64,000 bases of DNA from Scandinavium manionii (GTDB taxonomy: Bacteria > Pseudomonadota > Gammaproteobacteria > Enterobacterales > Enterobacteriaceae): positions 330,705 through 394,704 of the forward strand of contig NZ_JALIGC010000036.1 of NCBI RefSeq assembly GCF_024764775.1, given 5' to 3'. Of the stretch, positions 35,001 through 44,028 are shown in pieces. Position 1 is the stretch's first letter. Every line of letters starts with the position of its first letter. The position numbers were made by a program, and so were the translations under genes. The notes below the pieces were generated by a model. That model was not told where the DNA came from. It saw only the letters and a list, made by a program, of their open reading frames with translations, and ran no database searches.

Positions 35001-35821
35001 TTATCGCCCTTCCAGCTCGCGCCGCCTTTCTTCAGCCAGACGTCACCACTTGAGATGTCGCCCTTATCAAGGTCTATCCAGCCTTCGAGGCTAAACCGAG
35101 CCGACGTCAGCGCGATGTTGTCCTGCATCCAGCGGCCAAGCCACGGCTTAACGTCGATGTCATCAGCCTGCACCCACAGCCGACCTTCATTCAGCAGACC
35201 GTTCTCATCGCGCAAGTCCATGCGCACTTTCATCACCCCGTGCTGGCCGTTAAGACTCGACAGGCTCAGTTCACCTTCGGCACGATGGCGATTTTTACCG
35301 TTCATCCAGGTCAGTTGCGGGATAGCGAGTTCGGCGCGCTGGCCGGAAAGAGTGAGGAAGCTTAAATGACTGTCGCGCAGAGTGAACTGATCGAACTGGC
35401 GCAGGAACAGATCGCCGATGCGGTCCGTTTTCAACTGCCCACTGCTGTTATTGTGTTGCAGAGGGGTGTTGGTGCGAATTTGCAGCTGCCAGAAGGTCAG
35501 CTCGCGGAACTGCCAGCGAAAATGCAGCAGGCTTTGCCAGACGTCGAGTGCCAGCGTCACGCGTTTAACGGACATCTGACCACCGTTTTTCATCCCGGCT
35601 TTGATATCGCGGACTTCCAGCGTCGGGCCGTAGTCTTCCCAGCTGGCTTTAAGCTGTGACGCTTCGATGGGATGTCCGGTAGACTCCGCGATTTTCTCCA
35701 GCAGCTGCGGACGCCATTTATCCAGCTGCGGCAAAACGAGACGCAAGCCACTGACCAGCAGCGCGACGATAACAATTAATGTTGCCACCGTGATCAGTAA
35801 GATTCCAGGCAAACGCCTCAC
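32024..35821 (-). CDS. yhdP: AsmA-like envelope protein YhdP
   Basis: A 1265-residue envelope protein, one residue shorter than in E. coli. One N-terminal inner-membrane helix (LPGILLITVATLIVIVALLV, about 4-23) is followed by a very long periplasmic part rich in beta-strands, containing DUF3971 and an AsmA-like C-terminal domain (FSDTFNEGFYFDSIRSTAWI and onward). YhdP, with TamB and YdbH, is thought to form a hydrophobic bridge that carries phospholipids to the outer membrane, and it also affects cyclic enterobacterial common antigen. The gene starts 27 bases downstream of rng and ends 77 bases before tldD. Confidence 0.97.
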   Translation of the reverse strand: MRRLPGILLITVATLIVIVALLVSGLRLVLPQLDKWRPQLLEKIAESTGHPIEASQLKASWEDYGPTLEVRDIKAGMKNGGQMSVKRVTLALDVWQSLLHFRWQFRELTFWQLQIRTNTPLQHNNSSGQLKTDRIGDLFLRQFDQFTLRDSHLSFLTLSGQRAELAIPQLTWMNGKNRHRAEGELSLSSLNGQHGVMKVRMDLRDENGLLNEGRLWVQADDIDVKPWLGRWMQDNIALTSARFSLEGWIDLDKGDISSGDVWLKKGGASWKGDKQPHDLSVDNLTAHITRENAGWAFHVPDTRIAIDGKRWPQGALALAWIPGQDVGGKNNVRSDELRIRASNLELSGLSGLLPIADKLSPSLGEIWETTQPAGQIDALALDIPLQATEKTRFQAAWSNLGWKQWKLLPGAEHFSGRAEGSVEHGSVNISMEDAKMPYETVFRAPLEIAKGVANLSWVNNEKGFMLDGRDIDVQAKAVHARGGFRWLQPEGDEPWLGILAGISTDDGGQAWRYFPENLMGKELVDYLSSAIKGGQSDNATLVYGGNPHLFPYKHNEGQFQVWVPLHNATFAFQPDWPALTNLNIDLNFLNDGLWMQADKVALGGVTAHNLNAAIPDYSKEKLIIDSQIAGPGKAVGPYFKETPLKDSLGATLDELQLDGDVNARLHLDIPLDGKQVLAKGDVRLANNSLFIKPLNSTLKNLSGGFTFENGDLKSGPMTANWFNQPLNVNFSTTEGPKAYQVAVNMDANWQPSRTGMLPQQINDAISGSVPWQGKVAIELPYKGSASYKVDMAGDLKNVSSRLPAPVNKKAGEPLPVKLNVEGGLSRFDLTGSVGSTDHLNSRWLLNKKLTLDRAIWASDSRSVPPLPDSSGVELNLPPMDGAQWMALFRKGAADGVGNAAAFPERVTLRTPALTMAGQRWNNLSIVSQPSADGTRVEAQGREINGTLTLRDNAPWQAAIRYLYYNPSSKTTTGESLGQGIMSNNRIDFQNWPDLQLRCAECWLWGQKYGRIDGDFAIKGNTLSLANGLMDTGFARLTVDGEWVNAPGNERTSLKGKLRGQKLDAAVNFFGASTPIRDSSFNLDYDLHWRDEPWTPDVASLNGILKAHLGKGEFTDISTGHAGQLLRLLSVDALLRKLRFDFSDTFNEGFYFDSIRSTAWIKDGTLHTDDTLVDGLEADIAMKGSVNLVRRELDMEAVVAPEISATVGVATAFVINPIVGAAVFAASKVLGPLWSKVSILRYHISGPIDQPQINEVLRQARGDKKQ

Positions 35822-35848
35822 GCATCTCTCCTTGTAACTGCCCGCAAA

Positions 35849-37318
35849 CTACATCATCACCACGTCGAATTGCTCCTGATTGTAGAGCGGTTCTATCTGG
35901 ACTTTTACCTGCTTGCCAACGAAGATTTCCACTTCCGCCAGCGCATGAGACTCTTCCCCTTTCAGGGTTTCGGCCACGGCGGCTGAAGCGTAGACCAGGA
36001 AGCGATCGGAATCATAGGCATGATGCACACGGACAATTTCACGCATGATTTCGTAGCATACCGTTTCGACCGTTTTCACCGTCCCGCGTCCATGACAGGT
36101 TGGGCACTGGTGGCACAGCACGTGCTCCACGCTTTCGCGCGTGCGCTTGCGGGTCATTTCCACCAAACCGAGCTGCGAGAAGCCGTTGATGCTGGTTTTA
36201 ACGCGGTCTTTGCTCAGGGCCTGTTCCAGAGAATGCAGCACCCGACGGCGGTGGTCTTCATTACTCATATCGATGAAATCGATGATGATAATCCCGCCCA
36301 GATTACGCAGGCGCAGCTGACGCGCAATGGCTTGCGTCGCTTCGATATTAGTATTGAAAATGGTGTCGTCAAGATTACGGTGGCCGACAAAGGCACCGGT
36401 GTTGATATCGACAGTGGTCATCGCTTCGGTCTGATCAATAACCAGATAGCCGCCCGACTTCAGTTCCACCTTCCGCTCCAGCGCTCGCTGAATTTCATTT
36501 TCGACATCGAAGAGATCGAAAATCGGCTGGCGACCACTGTAATGTTCGAGCTTGTTGGTCATCTCCGGCATGTACTCGGCGGTGAATTCCATCAGCGATT
36601 CGAAGGTCAGACGAGAATCGACGCGGATGCGGTCAAGCTGTGCGTCTGCAAAATCGCGCAGTACGCGTTGGGCTAACGCCAGTTCGCCGTACATCTGATA
36701 ACGAGTCTGCGGGCGTTTTTTACGCTCCATCACCTTAGTCCACACGCGTTTGAGGTACGCGGCATCGGAGGATAAATCCTCTTCGCAAACGCCTTCCGCC
36801 GCGGTTCGGATGATGAATCCGCCCTGCTCGTCGCAGTATGTTGTCACCACGTTTTTCAGGCGGTCGCGCTCGGCTTCGCTTTCAATACGCTGGGACACGC
36901 CCACGTGAGAAGCGCCCGGCATGAACACGAGGTAACGAGAAGGAATGGTGATATCAGTCGTCAGACGCGCGCCTTTGGTGCCCAGCGGATCTTTGACCAC
37001 TTGCACCATCAGGTCCTGGCCCTGACGCACCAGTTCGGAAATGTCGCGAACGGTGAACTGCTTCTGCTCTTCCCCGGCCACGCATTCGGTGTGGGGCATA
37101 ATGTCAGAAGCGTGAAGAAACGCGGCCTTATCCAGGCCAATATCTACAAATGCCGCCTGCATCCCTGGGAGTACACGACTGACACGACCTTTGTAGATAT
37201 TGCCTACGATTCCGCGTCGCGCTTCACGCTCTATATGAATTTCCTGAAGAATACCGCCATCAATGTACGCCACGCGGGTTTCCGATGGCGTTACGTTAAC
37301 CAATAATTCAGCCGTCAT
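35849..37318 (-). CDS. rng: Ribonuclease G
   Basis: A 489-residue endoribonuclease of the RNase E/G family, the length of the E. coli enzyme. It processes the 5' end of 16S rRNA and degrades some mRNAs such as adhE. An N-terminal S1 domain (about residues 35-125) is followed by a 5'-sensor/RNase H-like region and a DNase I-like catalytic domain with IIIIDFIDMSNEDHRRRVLH, whose Asp residues bind magnesium. The zinc-link motif CPTCHGRG is near residue 405. The start at 37318 (MTAELLVNVTP) is that of E. coli, and it overlaps the end of maf by 11 bases, so translation is coupled. Upstream in-frame codons lie in maf. Confidence 0.98.
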   Translation of the reverse strand: MTAELLVNVTPSETRVAYIDGGILQEIHIEREARRGIVGNIYKGRVSRVLPGMQAAFVDIGLDKAAFLHASDIMPHTECVAGEEQKQFTVRDISELVRQGQDLMVQVVKDPLGTKGARLTTDITIPSRYLVFMPGASHVGVSQRIESEAERDRLKNVVTTYCDEQGGFIIRTAAEGVCEEDLSSDAAYLKRVWTKVMERKKRPQTRYQMYGELALAQRVLRDFADAQLDRIRVDSRLTFESLMEFTAEYMPEMTNKLEHYSGRQPIFDLFDVENEIQRALERKVELKSGGYLVIDQTEAMTTVDINTGAFVGHRNLDDTIFNTNIEATQAIARQLRLRNLGGIIIIDFIDMSNEDHRRRVLHSLEQALSKDRVKTSINGFSQLGLVEMTRKRTRESVEHVLCHQCPTCHGRGTVKTVETVCYEIMREIVRVHHAYDSDRFLVYASAAVAETLKGEESHALAEVEIFVGKQVKVQIEPLYNQEQFDVVMM

Positions 37319-37901
37319 GTTTATCCCTTTTCTCACGCAGTGAGTTAAAATTGCTCAGCAACTCATACGTTTCCACCAGCGGTAAGCCGACTACGGCGTG
37401 ATAGCTGCCATTTATCTTCCTGACAAAACAGCCACCCAGCCCCTGAATACCGTATGCACCTGCTTTATCCATCGGTTCGCCGCTCGCGACGTAACCGAGG
37501 ATATCGTCATCTGTTAAGGCTCTGAACGTGACTTCCGTGGTCACCAGGCAGTCAATGGTGTATTTGCTGTCCGCTAACGCGACGGCGGTCATCACCTGAT
37601 GCGTATGCCCGGAAAGCTGGCGCAACATGACTGCCGCGTGTTCAGCGTCCCGTGGTTTTTCCAGCACTTCACCGTTCAGAACCACAATGGTATCGGCACC
37701 CAGCACCGGTAAGTCCTGCGCGGCAAGCGTGACGCCCGCCTGCGCTTTTTCCCGAGCCAGTCGCGCAACATAATGCTGCGCGCTTTCCTGCGGCTGACGT
37801 TGCTCCTCGATGCCCGGTACCAGACGTTCGAAGCTCACACCCAATTGAGTTAACAGCTCCTGACGACGCGGGGAGCCGGAAGCAAGATAAAGCATTGTCA
37901 T
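37308..37901 (-). CDS. maf: Maf-family dTTP/UTP pyrophosphatase YhdE
   Basis: A 197-residue nucleotide pyrophosphatase, the length of E. coli YhdE, which hydrolyses dTTP and UTP (and some modified pyrimidine nucleotides) to monophosphates. The N-terminal LYLASGSPRRQELL is the Maf signature and LGADTIVVLNGEVLEKPRDA carries the catalytic acidic residue. The C-terminal DKAGAYGIQGLGGCFVRKIN belongs to the dTTP/UTP subgroup. It begins 8 bases after mreD and overlaps rng by 11 bases, so it is embedded in the mre operon run. Confidence 0.97.
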   Translation of the reverse strand: MTMLYLASGSPRRQELLTQLGVSFERLVPGIEEQRQPQESAQHYVARLAREKAQAGVTLAAQDLPVLGADTIVVLNGEVLEKPRDAEHAAVMLRQLSGHTHQVMTAVALADSKYTIDCLVTTEVTFRALTDDDILGYVASGEPMDKAGAYGIQGLGGCFVRKINGSYHAVVGLPLVETYELLSNFNSLREKRDKHDG

Positions 37902-37909
37902 AGAAACCT

Positions 37910-38398
37910 TTATTGTACCGCGAATTGCTGGCGCACTTTACGCATCAGCAGGAACAGCCATGGCCAGAGTACACCGTTAACGACGCTACTCCAGAACACT
38001 TCCGGTCGGAAAGAGACGTTGATCACTAAAAATTCTGACCAGAAAACAACGATATCCACCGCCAGCGACAGCATCATAACCACCAGCGCTTGTTGCCAGA
38101 GCGCCAGATTACGGAACAGCTGATATTTCAGTGCCACCAGATAGGCAATGATACTGAGGGACAACGCACGTACGCCGAGCGTTGAACCGCTAATCAGATC
38201 CAGTATGGCACCCATAATGAAACCTGTGCCAACATTGACCCGGTGCGGTAAAGCGAGGATCCAGTAGAGCAGGATCAGCAGAACCCAGTTTGGCCGGTAT
38301 ACCAACAGGTTGTCCGGCCAGGGCATGACTTGTAACAGAAGGGCTATCAAAAACGAGAGCCAGATAACCCAACGTCCCTGGCTTCGGTAGCTTGCCAC
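37910..38398 (-). CDS. mreD: Rod shape-determining protein MreD
   Basis: A 162-residue inner-membrane protein with several hydrophobic helices, the length of E. coli MreD. It is part of the elongasome that couples MreB filaments to peptidoglycan synthesis. WVIWLSFLIALLLQVMPWPD opens the protein and RPEVFWSSVVNGVLWPWLFL is a conserved late segment. The start codon is GTG at 38398, overlapping the mreC stop by one base (TAGTG), a sign of translational coupling. Confidence 0.97.
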   Translation of the reverse strand: MASYRSQGRWVIWLSFLIALLLQVMPWPDNLLVYRPNWVLLILLYWILALPHRVNVGTGFIMGAILDLISGSTLGVRALSLSIIAYLVALKYQLFRNLALWQQALVVMMLSLAVDIVVFWSEFLVINVSFRPEVFWSSVVNGVLWPWLFLLMRKVRQQFAVQ

Positions 38399-39402
38399 TA
38401 CTGCCCTCCTGGTGAAGGCGCAGCAGCCGGTGCAGGCTGAGTGATTCCCGTCGCAGGCGGCGGAACGGGTGCTGGCGGCCCCATGGAATCGGCAGCAGGC
38501 AGAACCTGCGGCATCATCTGCATCAGACGTTCGTTGGCTACACGATGTACCTCTTCAGGCGTCATCGGGTTTGCACCGTTACGATCGGCACCCCACAGCA
38601 GCAGCAGATAACGCAGACGCTGCAGACCGGCAGTTGGGCGCGCCTGAATCACCGTATACGCACGCTGCGTATCCAGCTTAACTGACGACACAACCGCAAC
38701 CGGATACCCTTCAGGGAAACGACCGCCGAGACCGGATGTCACCAGCACGTCACCCACACGGATATCAGTATTGGCAGGCAGATGTTCCAGCTGCAAATCG
38801 TCAGTACAGCCGTTACCGGCGGCAATCACGCGGATATCGTTACGCAGTACCTGAATCGGCAGTGCATGGGTCGCATCACAAATCAGAAGCACTCGGCTGG
38901 TCAGCTTCGCGACGGCCACAACCTGACCGACCACGCCTTTATCACTGATAATAGGCTGACCTTCGTAGACGCCGTTGACGCTACCTTTGTCGATAACCAC
39001 CTGATCGCTATACGGATCGTTAACGGTAGAGATAACCTGGGTCACCATTTTCTGCTCATCCTGACGCAGCGGTGAACCTAACAACTCACGCAGACGGGCG
39101 TTTTCCTGCTTGTACTGACCCATCATCAGCAGATCGCTGTTTTTTAACAGCAGCTCCTGACGCAGGGCACGGTTTTCCAGCTCAAGCTGATCGCGGGAAG
39201 CCAGAGTTTGCGAAATACCGTCGAGTAATTCACGAGGACCGTTGGAAACAAAATAGAAAGGGCTAACAGCAGTATCCATGTACGTTCGGATTTGACTGAA
39301 CGCACCAAGGCGGCTGTCGGCAATAATGATGCCAAGCGCCACTAGCACCGCCAGAATTAGGCGAAACTGTAGCGATGGGCCACGGCTAAAAATGGGCTTC
39401 AT
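38398..39402 (-). CDS. mreC: Rod shape-determining protein MreC
   Basis: A 334-residue single-pass membrane protein with a periplasmic beta-barrel domain that connects MreB with PBP2 and RodA. The membrane helix FRLILAVLVALGIIIADSRL (about 13-32) is followed by a coiled coil (RDQLELENRALRQELLLKNS and onward, about 69-107) and two beta domains with GVVGQVVAVAKLTSRVLLIC and VGDVLVTSGLGGRFPEGYPV. E. coli MreC is 367 residues; the difference is in the proline- and alanine-rich tail (PPAPVPPPATGITQPAPAA), which is shorter here. It sits 72 bases downstream of mreB and overlaps mreD by one base. Confidence 0.97.
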   Translation of the reverse strand: MKPIFSRGPSLQFRLILAVLVALGIIIADSRLGAFSQIRTYMDTAVSPFYFVSNGPRELLDGISQTLASRDQLELENRALRQELLLKNSDLLMMGQYKQENARLRELLGSPLRQDEQKMVTQVISTVNDPYSDQVVIDKGSVNGVYEGQPIISDKGVVGQVVAVAKLTSRVLLICDATHALPIQVLRNDIRVIAAGNGCTDDLQLEHLPANTDIRVGDVLVTSGLGGRFPEGYPVAVVSSVKLDTQRAYTVIQARPTAGLQRLRYLLLLWGADRNGANPMTPEEVHRVANERLMQMMPQVLPAADSMGPPAPVPPPATGITQPAPAAAPSPGGQ

Positions 39403-39474
39403 AGGCTATGCGTATTCTCGTGTCAGTGAAGAAATCAAGGGGCAGCACAAACGCTACCCCAGACTTCTGGCTGA

Positions 39475-40518
39475 CTACTCTTCGCTGAACAAGTCGCCGC
39501 CGTGCATGTCGATCATTTCCAGTGCCTTGCCGCCGCCACGGGCAACACAGGTCAGTGGATCTTCTGCAACTACGACAGGAATTCCTGTCTCTTCCATTAA
39601 CAGGCGGTCGAGGTTACGCAGCAGCGCACCACCACCAGTCAGAACCATACCACGCTCTGAGATGTCGGAAGCCAGTTCCGGCGGACACTGTTCCAGGGCA
39701 ACCATCACCGCACTCACGATACCGGTCAACGGCTCTTGCAGCGCTTCGAGGATTTCATTGGAGTTCAGAGTAAAGCCGCGTGGAACGCCTTCTGCCAGAT
39801 TACGACCGCGTACTTCAATTTCAAGAACTTCGTCGCCTGGGTAAGCAGAACCGATTTCGTGCTTGATGCGCTCTGCGGTGGCTTCACCGATCAGAGAGCC
39901 GTAGTTACGGCGCACATAATTAATAATGGCTTCGTCGAAACGGTCACCACCGATACGAACGGAAGAGGAATAAACCACACCGTTCAGGGAGATAACGGCC
40001 ACTTCTGTGGTACCACCACCGATATCCACAACCATTGAACCGGTTGCTTCAGAAACAGGCAGACCCGCACCGATAGCAGCAGCCATTGGCTCTTCAATCA
40101 GGAATACTTCACGGGCGCCAGCGCCCTGAGCAGATTCACGGATTGCACGGCGTTCAACCTGGGTTGCACCTACCGGCACACACACCAGAACTCGCGGGCT
40201 CGGGCGCATAAAGCTGTTGCTGTGAACCTGTTTGATGAAGTGCTGCAGCATTTTTTCAGTCACGAAGAAGTCAGCGATAACGCCGTCTTTCATTGGACGA
40301 ATAGCTGCGATGTTGCCCGGCGTACGGCCGAGCATCTGCTTAGCTTCATGACCGACGGCAGCCACACTTTTCGGTGAACCGGCACGATCCTGGCGAATGG
40401 CGACAACGGAAGGCTCATTCAGTACGATGCCTTGTCCTTTTACGTAAATCAGGGTATTCGCGGTACCCAGGTCAATGGACAGGTCATTGGAAAACATGCC
40501 ACGAAATTTTTTCAACAT
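39475..40518 (-). CDS. mreB: Actin-like cell shape protein MreB
   Basis: The 347-residue bacterial actin that forms membrane-bound filaments guiding lateral wall synthesis. The N-terminal amphipathic MLKKFRGMFSND is the membrane-targeting helix. DLSIDLGTANTLIYVKGQG is the phosphate-1 motif, VVDIGGGTTEVAVISLNG the phosphate-2 motif and GMVLTGGGALLRNLDRLL the adenosine motif. The start at 40518 aligns with E. coli MreB; the 12 in-frame codons upstream are not conserved. It is the first gene of the mreBCD run. The 293-base region upstream, shared with the 3' end of csrD, should hold the mre promoters. Confidence 0.99.
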   Translation of the reverse strand: MLKKFRGMFSNDLSIDLGTANTLIYVKGQGIVLNEPSVVAIRQDRAGSPKSVAAVGHEAKQMLGRTPGNIAAIRPMKDGVIADFFVTEKMLQHFIKQVHSNSFMRPSPRVLVCVPVGATQVERRAIRESAQGAGAREVFLIEEPMAAAIGAGLPVSEATGSMVVDIGGGTTEVAVISLNGVVYSSSVRIGGDRFDEAIINYVRRNYGSLIGEATAERIKHEIGSAYPGDEVLEIEVRGRNLAEGVPRGFTLNSNEILEALQEPLTGIVSAVMVALEQCPPELASDISERGMVLTGGGALLRNLDRLLMEETGIPVVVAEDPLTCVARGGGKALEMIDMHGGDLFSEE

Positions 40519-40811
40519 ACTAAGGGATAATCCTGAAAGCTGGGGCGGAAACAAAATCCGCTTACTTTACCAACCACACGCAGCAGCGACAAGGCGCAAA
40601 AATCATCTGCAACGGTGAAAATTAGTGCAGTTCGTTTCCTTTGTTACAATTTCGACCTGACACTGTCAGAGCCGCAGCGCTCCTCGCTTACATTGCAACC
40701 TGTCAAAGGACGATCACTGGCATGTTCTGTATCACTTGTCGGCAGGCACTCAATAACACCCGCGGAGAAACAGCGCGCGTTATTCTACGTGAAAACACGA
40801 CAAACGGCAGA

Positions 40812-42752
40812 TCAAACAGAGTATCTTTGCGAATATTTTTTTACGCTAGTGTCAAGTGGTTGTGACGTGGCAAAAAAATCGCCCTGACCACCCAGCACAC
40901 CGCACTCTCTTAACACCTGCCACTCGCTGCGACTTCTCAATCCGGTAGCGAAAACCTGGGTCGATGTCCCTTTACTGGCTTCGACCAGACTCTGCACCAG
41001 CAACTGGTTTTCACTGCGTTTCTCTATGTTACGCACCAGGCCCGGGTGCAGTTTGACGATTTCCACCGACAATTCTTTAATCCAACTGGTGCTGACCAGC
41101 GTTAAACCAGCCTGAATCACCACTACTCGGACCCCTAACGCGTGAATCAAACGCATCACAGGCTGTAAGCGGCTGATATGTTGACAGACATCTGCCTCTG
41201 CAAGTTCAAAAATAATCCGTTTTCTCTGTGTTTTTTCACACTGCATCAACGTATCACGTAGCCAGCGCTGGAACCGGGGCCGGATGAGCGACTCAACCGT
41301 CACCTGCAAAGCCAGATTTTCCTCAGGCCAAAACGAGAGGAAAGGCAGTAAACGGGTGATTTGTAAACGGTCGTACTCTTCCGCCAGACCGAACTCCATT
41401 ACCATCGGCATATATTCAGCGGCGATCACTTCTTCTTTACCGTCATAAATACGGCACATCAATTCACGATGGTGAACACGGCCGTCGTAATGCACCGCCG
41501 GTTTTTGGTAGAAGCGCGGGCCTCCGCGACTGAGCATTTGTTCGATGAGGGTTCGCCAGCGCACGTTACCGCGCCCTTTTTCTGGCAGAGAGTCATCATA
41601 CACTGCCCAGCTGTTACTGCCCTGAAGCACCGCGTTACGCACCGCCGCATCGGCGTGCTCCATCACTTGCTCTGTGGTTTGCCCACTGCGCCAGGTACAG
41701 ATGCCGATGTGCATCATGTCATCCTGATCGAGAATTTTGGTCGACGGCAACGAGTCCAGCGCTTTTAACAGCTGCCCGGCGATGCTGTCGGCTTCTTTCA
41801 ACGTGCGGTGTGGCAGCAGCACGGCAAAATCACTGCGGTAATAACGTGCCAATAACGCACCAGGATAACGCATCATGAAAGTGGAAAGCATATTGATGAG
41901 CATAAAGAAGTGCTCTTCCGCCGCCATACGCCCCCACTGGTCGCGAACCAAATCGAATTCCGGTAGGCGAATCAGCATCACAATACCATGTGCCCCAACT
42001 TTTTCCTGATCGTCGAGCAGCGTTGCGAGCTGGTTATCGAAAAACATCCGGTTGCTGAGGCCGGTTTTGGTGTCCTGCGCCGCGTAGGAGCGGATAAGCG
42101 TATCCATGCGACTGCGCTGTTCGCCGGCAAACTGAATTTCCGACAGCAGCGTATCGAGGGCGCTGCTGGTTCGCGCGGGCCATTCATGCACCGAACCGCG
42201 CACTTGCTGCCCGCGTTCACCGTTGAGGATCCGCGTGGAGCGCAGCTCTAACAATTCCTGGCCCGACAGCTGATTGCGTAGCCAGCGTACCGAAAAGAAG
42301 ATAATCAATACCATAAAACCAATGGCAATGGTGAGAGGCGCGGTGGTCAGCAGAGAGTGGAAATAATTCACCATCGGATCCTGATACACCAGATGAATGG
42401 TCATCCCCGGGTGCTTCACCGATTCTACGTCCAGTTCGCGGTACTGAATACTGCTGCCCATCGGGCGATAACTGCTGACACGTGAGTGGCTAAAAATAGT
42501 CCTATCATTAACGATGAAATCAATGCGCACGATGTCGACAGGGACCAGAATTTCGTCCAGTTGGTTGTCGAACTGATCAAAAGGGGTACTGACCAGGCGG
42601 GAATCGATAACCGTCGCCACAGCCCGGGCGCGATAATCCACTTTATATTGAATACCGTTATAGAAACTCAGTGAACAACCAATGAGGGTGACAAAGATGG
42701 TCAGGCCCGTTAAAAGCGCGACAAAAGCTGAGAATTTCGTCGTTAATCGCAT
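40812..42752 (-). CDS. csrD: CsrB/CsrC decay regulator CsrD
   Basis: A 646-residue inner-membrane protein, the length of E. coli CsrD, needed for RNase E-dependent turnover of the CsrB and CsrC small RNAs. Two membrane segments (about residues 8-30 and 135-156) bracket a periplasmic region, followed by HAMP-like, GGDEF and EAL domains. Both enzymatic motifs are degenerate: YYRSDFAVLLP replaces GGDEF and RELMCRIYD stands where EAL would be. It should therefore neither make nor cut cyclic di-GMP, as known for CsrD. The start at 42752 (MRLTTKFSAFV) aligns with E. coli; 27 further upstream codons do not. It precedes mreB by about 290 bases. Confidence 0.96.
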   Translation of the reverse strand: MRLTTKFSAFVALLTGLTIFVTLIGCSLSFYNGIQYKVDYRARAVATVIDSRLVSTPFDQFDNQLDEILVPVDIVRIDFIVNDRTIFSHSRVSSYRPMGSSIQYRELDVESVKHPGMTIHLVYQDPMVNYFHSLLTTAPLTIAIGFMVLIIFFSVRWLRNQLSGQELLELRSTRILNGERGQQVRGSVHEWPARTSSALDTLLSEIQFAGEQRSRMDTLIRSYAAQDTKTGLSNRMFFDNQLATLLDDQEKVGAHGIVMLIRLPEFDLVRDQWGRMAAEEHFFMLINMLSTFMMRYPGALLARYYRSDFAVLLPHRTLKEADSIAGQLLKALDSLPSTKILDQDDMMHIGICTWRSGQTTEQVMEHADAAVRNAVLQGSNSWAVYDDSLPEKGRGNVRWRTLIEQMLSRGGPRFYQKPAVHYDGRVHHRELMCRIYDGKEEVIAAEYMPMVMEFGLAEEYDRLQITRLLPFLSFWPEENLALQVTVESLIRPRFQRWLRDTLMQCEKTQRKRIIFELAEADVCQHISRLQPVMRLIHALGVRVVVIQAGLTLVSTSWIKELSVEIVKLHPGLVRNIEKRSENQLLVQSLVEASKGTSTQVFATGLRSRSEWQVLRECGVLGGQGDFFATSQPLDTSVKKYSQRYSV

Positions 42753-42976
42753 CCCTGTATTAACTCCGTTAATGAAAAACAGCCCGGCTGTTGACCGGAC
42801 ACCCACGCTGGCCCGCAAAAAATTAGTAAGCACTAACTAGCATGCCAAAAGGACCCTGCATACTACCAGAGTTAGTGAATCTGGCAATTTATTGCGTTGA
42901 ATCGGCATCGTGTTTCAGTTACCGAGTATAGTCTTCGATAATTATTTTCCAATCATAGAGCAACTGAGGAACGATT

Positions 42977-43951
42977 ATGCAGGCATTAATCTTAGAACAG
43001 CACGACGGTAAAACTCTCGCCTCGGTACAGGCCATCGAGGAAAGTCAGCTGCCACAAGGTGATGTCACAGTCGATATCCAGTGGTCAAGCCTCAACTACA
43101 AGGATGCCCTCGCCATTACCGGTAAAGGTAAAATCATCCGTAACTTTCCGATGGTGCCAGGTATCGATTTTGCGGGCGTGGTTCATCACAGCGAAGACCC
43201 GCGTTTTCACGTGGGCCAGCAGGTGCTACTGACTGGTTGGGGCGTAGGTGAAAACCATTGGGGTGGACTTTCTCAGCAAGCCCGCGTGAAGGGTGACTGG
43301 CTGGTCGCTCAACCGCAGGGAATGGATGCGCGCCAGGCGATGATCATCGGCACCGCTGGCTTTACCGCCATGCTCTGCGTGATGGCGCTGGAAGACGCTG
43401 GCATCAAACCTCAGGACGGCGAAATTGTCGTGACCGGTGCCAGCGGCGGCGTGGGTAGTACGGCGATTGCGCTGCTGCACAAGCTGGGTTATCAGGTTGC
43501 TGCCGTTTCCGGTCGCGAAAGCACGCATGACTATCTGCGCAGCCTCGGCGCAAACCGTATTATTGGCCGTGATGAATTCGCCGAATCCCGTCCGTTGGAA
43601 AAACAGCTGTGGGCCGGTGCGGTCGATACCGTCGGCGATAAAGTGCTGGCCAAAGTGCTGGCGCAAATGAACTACGGCGGATGTGTGGCCGCATGTGGTC
43701 TGGCGGGAGGTTTTGCACTGCCGACCACGGTGATGCCGTTCATTCTGCGTAACGTCCGTTTGCAGGGCGTCGATTCCGTCATGACACCTGCCGCACGCCG
43801 CGCACAGGCCTGGAAACGTCTGGTTCTGGATTTACCGTCTTCCTTCTATAGCCAGAGCGCAACGGAAATCACCCTTGCTCAGGCACCGGAGTTTGCCGAA
43901 AAAATCATGAACAATCAGATTCAGGGCCGCACGCTGGTTAAGATTGCCTAA
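42977..43951 (+). CDS. acuI: Acrylyl-CoA reductase AcuI (YhdH)
   Basis: A 324-residue zinc-independent medium-chain reductase that reduces toxic acryloyl-CoA to propionyl-CoA using NADPH. The nucleotide-binding motif is VTGASGGVGSTAIALL (about residue 152), and the N-terminal part holds VDIQWSSLNYKDALAITGKG and MVPGIDFAGVV. The length equals E. coli YhdH. The ATG follows AGGAACG. It is divergent from csrD across about 220 bases. The msrP gene follows, with a strong hairpin between them. Confidence 0.96.
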   Translation: MQALILEQHDGKTLASVQAIEESQLPQGDVTVDIQWSSLNYKDALAITGKGKIIRNFPMVPGIDFAGVVHHSEDPRFHVGQQVLLTGWGVGENHWGGLSQQARVKGDWLVAQPQGMDARQAMIIGTAGFTAMLCVMALEDAGIKPQDGEIVVTGASGGVGSTAIALLHKLGYQVAAVSGRESTHDYLRSLGANRIIGRDEFAESRPLEKQLWAGAVDTVGDKVLAKVLAQMNYGGCVAACGLAGGFALPTTVMPFILRNVRLQGVDSVMTPAARRAQAWKRLVLDLPSSFYSQSATEITLAQAPEFAEKIMNNQIQGRTLVKIA

Positions 43952-43989
43952 TCTTCAAATTTTCGTGACATATTCGCGTTAATCAGTCA

Positions 43990-44023
43990 CCTCCGTCATG
44001 CTTAGGAAAAAGCATGACGGAGG
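43990..44023 (+). promoter_or_regulatory. Perfect 14-bp hairpin that buries the msrP ribosome-binding site
   Basis: CCTCCGTCATGCTT (43990-44003) and AAGCATGACGGAGG (44010-44023) pair completely around the 6-base loop AGGAAA. The last five bases of the right arm, GGAGG, are the msrP Shine-Dalgarno sequence, 5 bases before the ATG. In mRNA the site would be fully paired. No T-run follows, so a terminator is less likely. Confidence 0.75.
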
Positions 44024-44028
44024 AAGCC

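Noticed and set aside
40519..40811. Small open frames in the mreB-csrD gap (for example from 40615)
   Set aside because: No ribosome-binding site, no similarity and no conservation argument; the region is the expected mre promoter region.
40812..42752. CsrD as an active cyclic di-GMP enzyme
   Set aside because: Both the GGDEF and EAL catalytic motifs are degenerate, as in E. coli CsrD.
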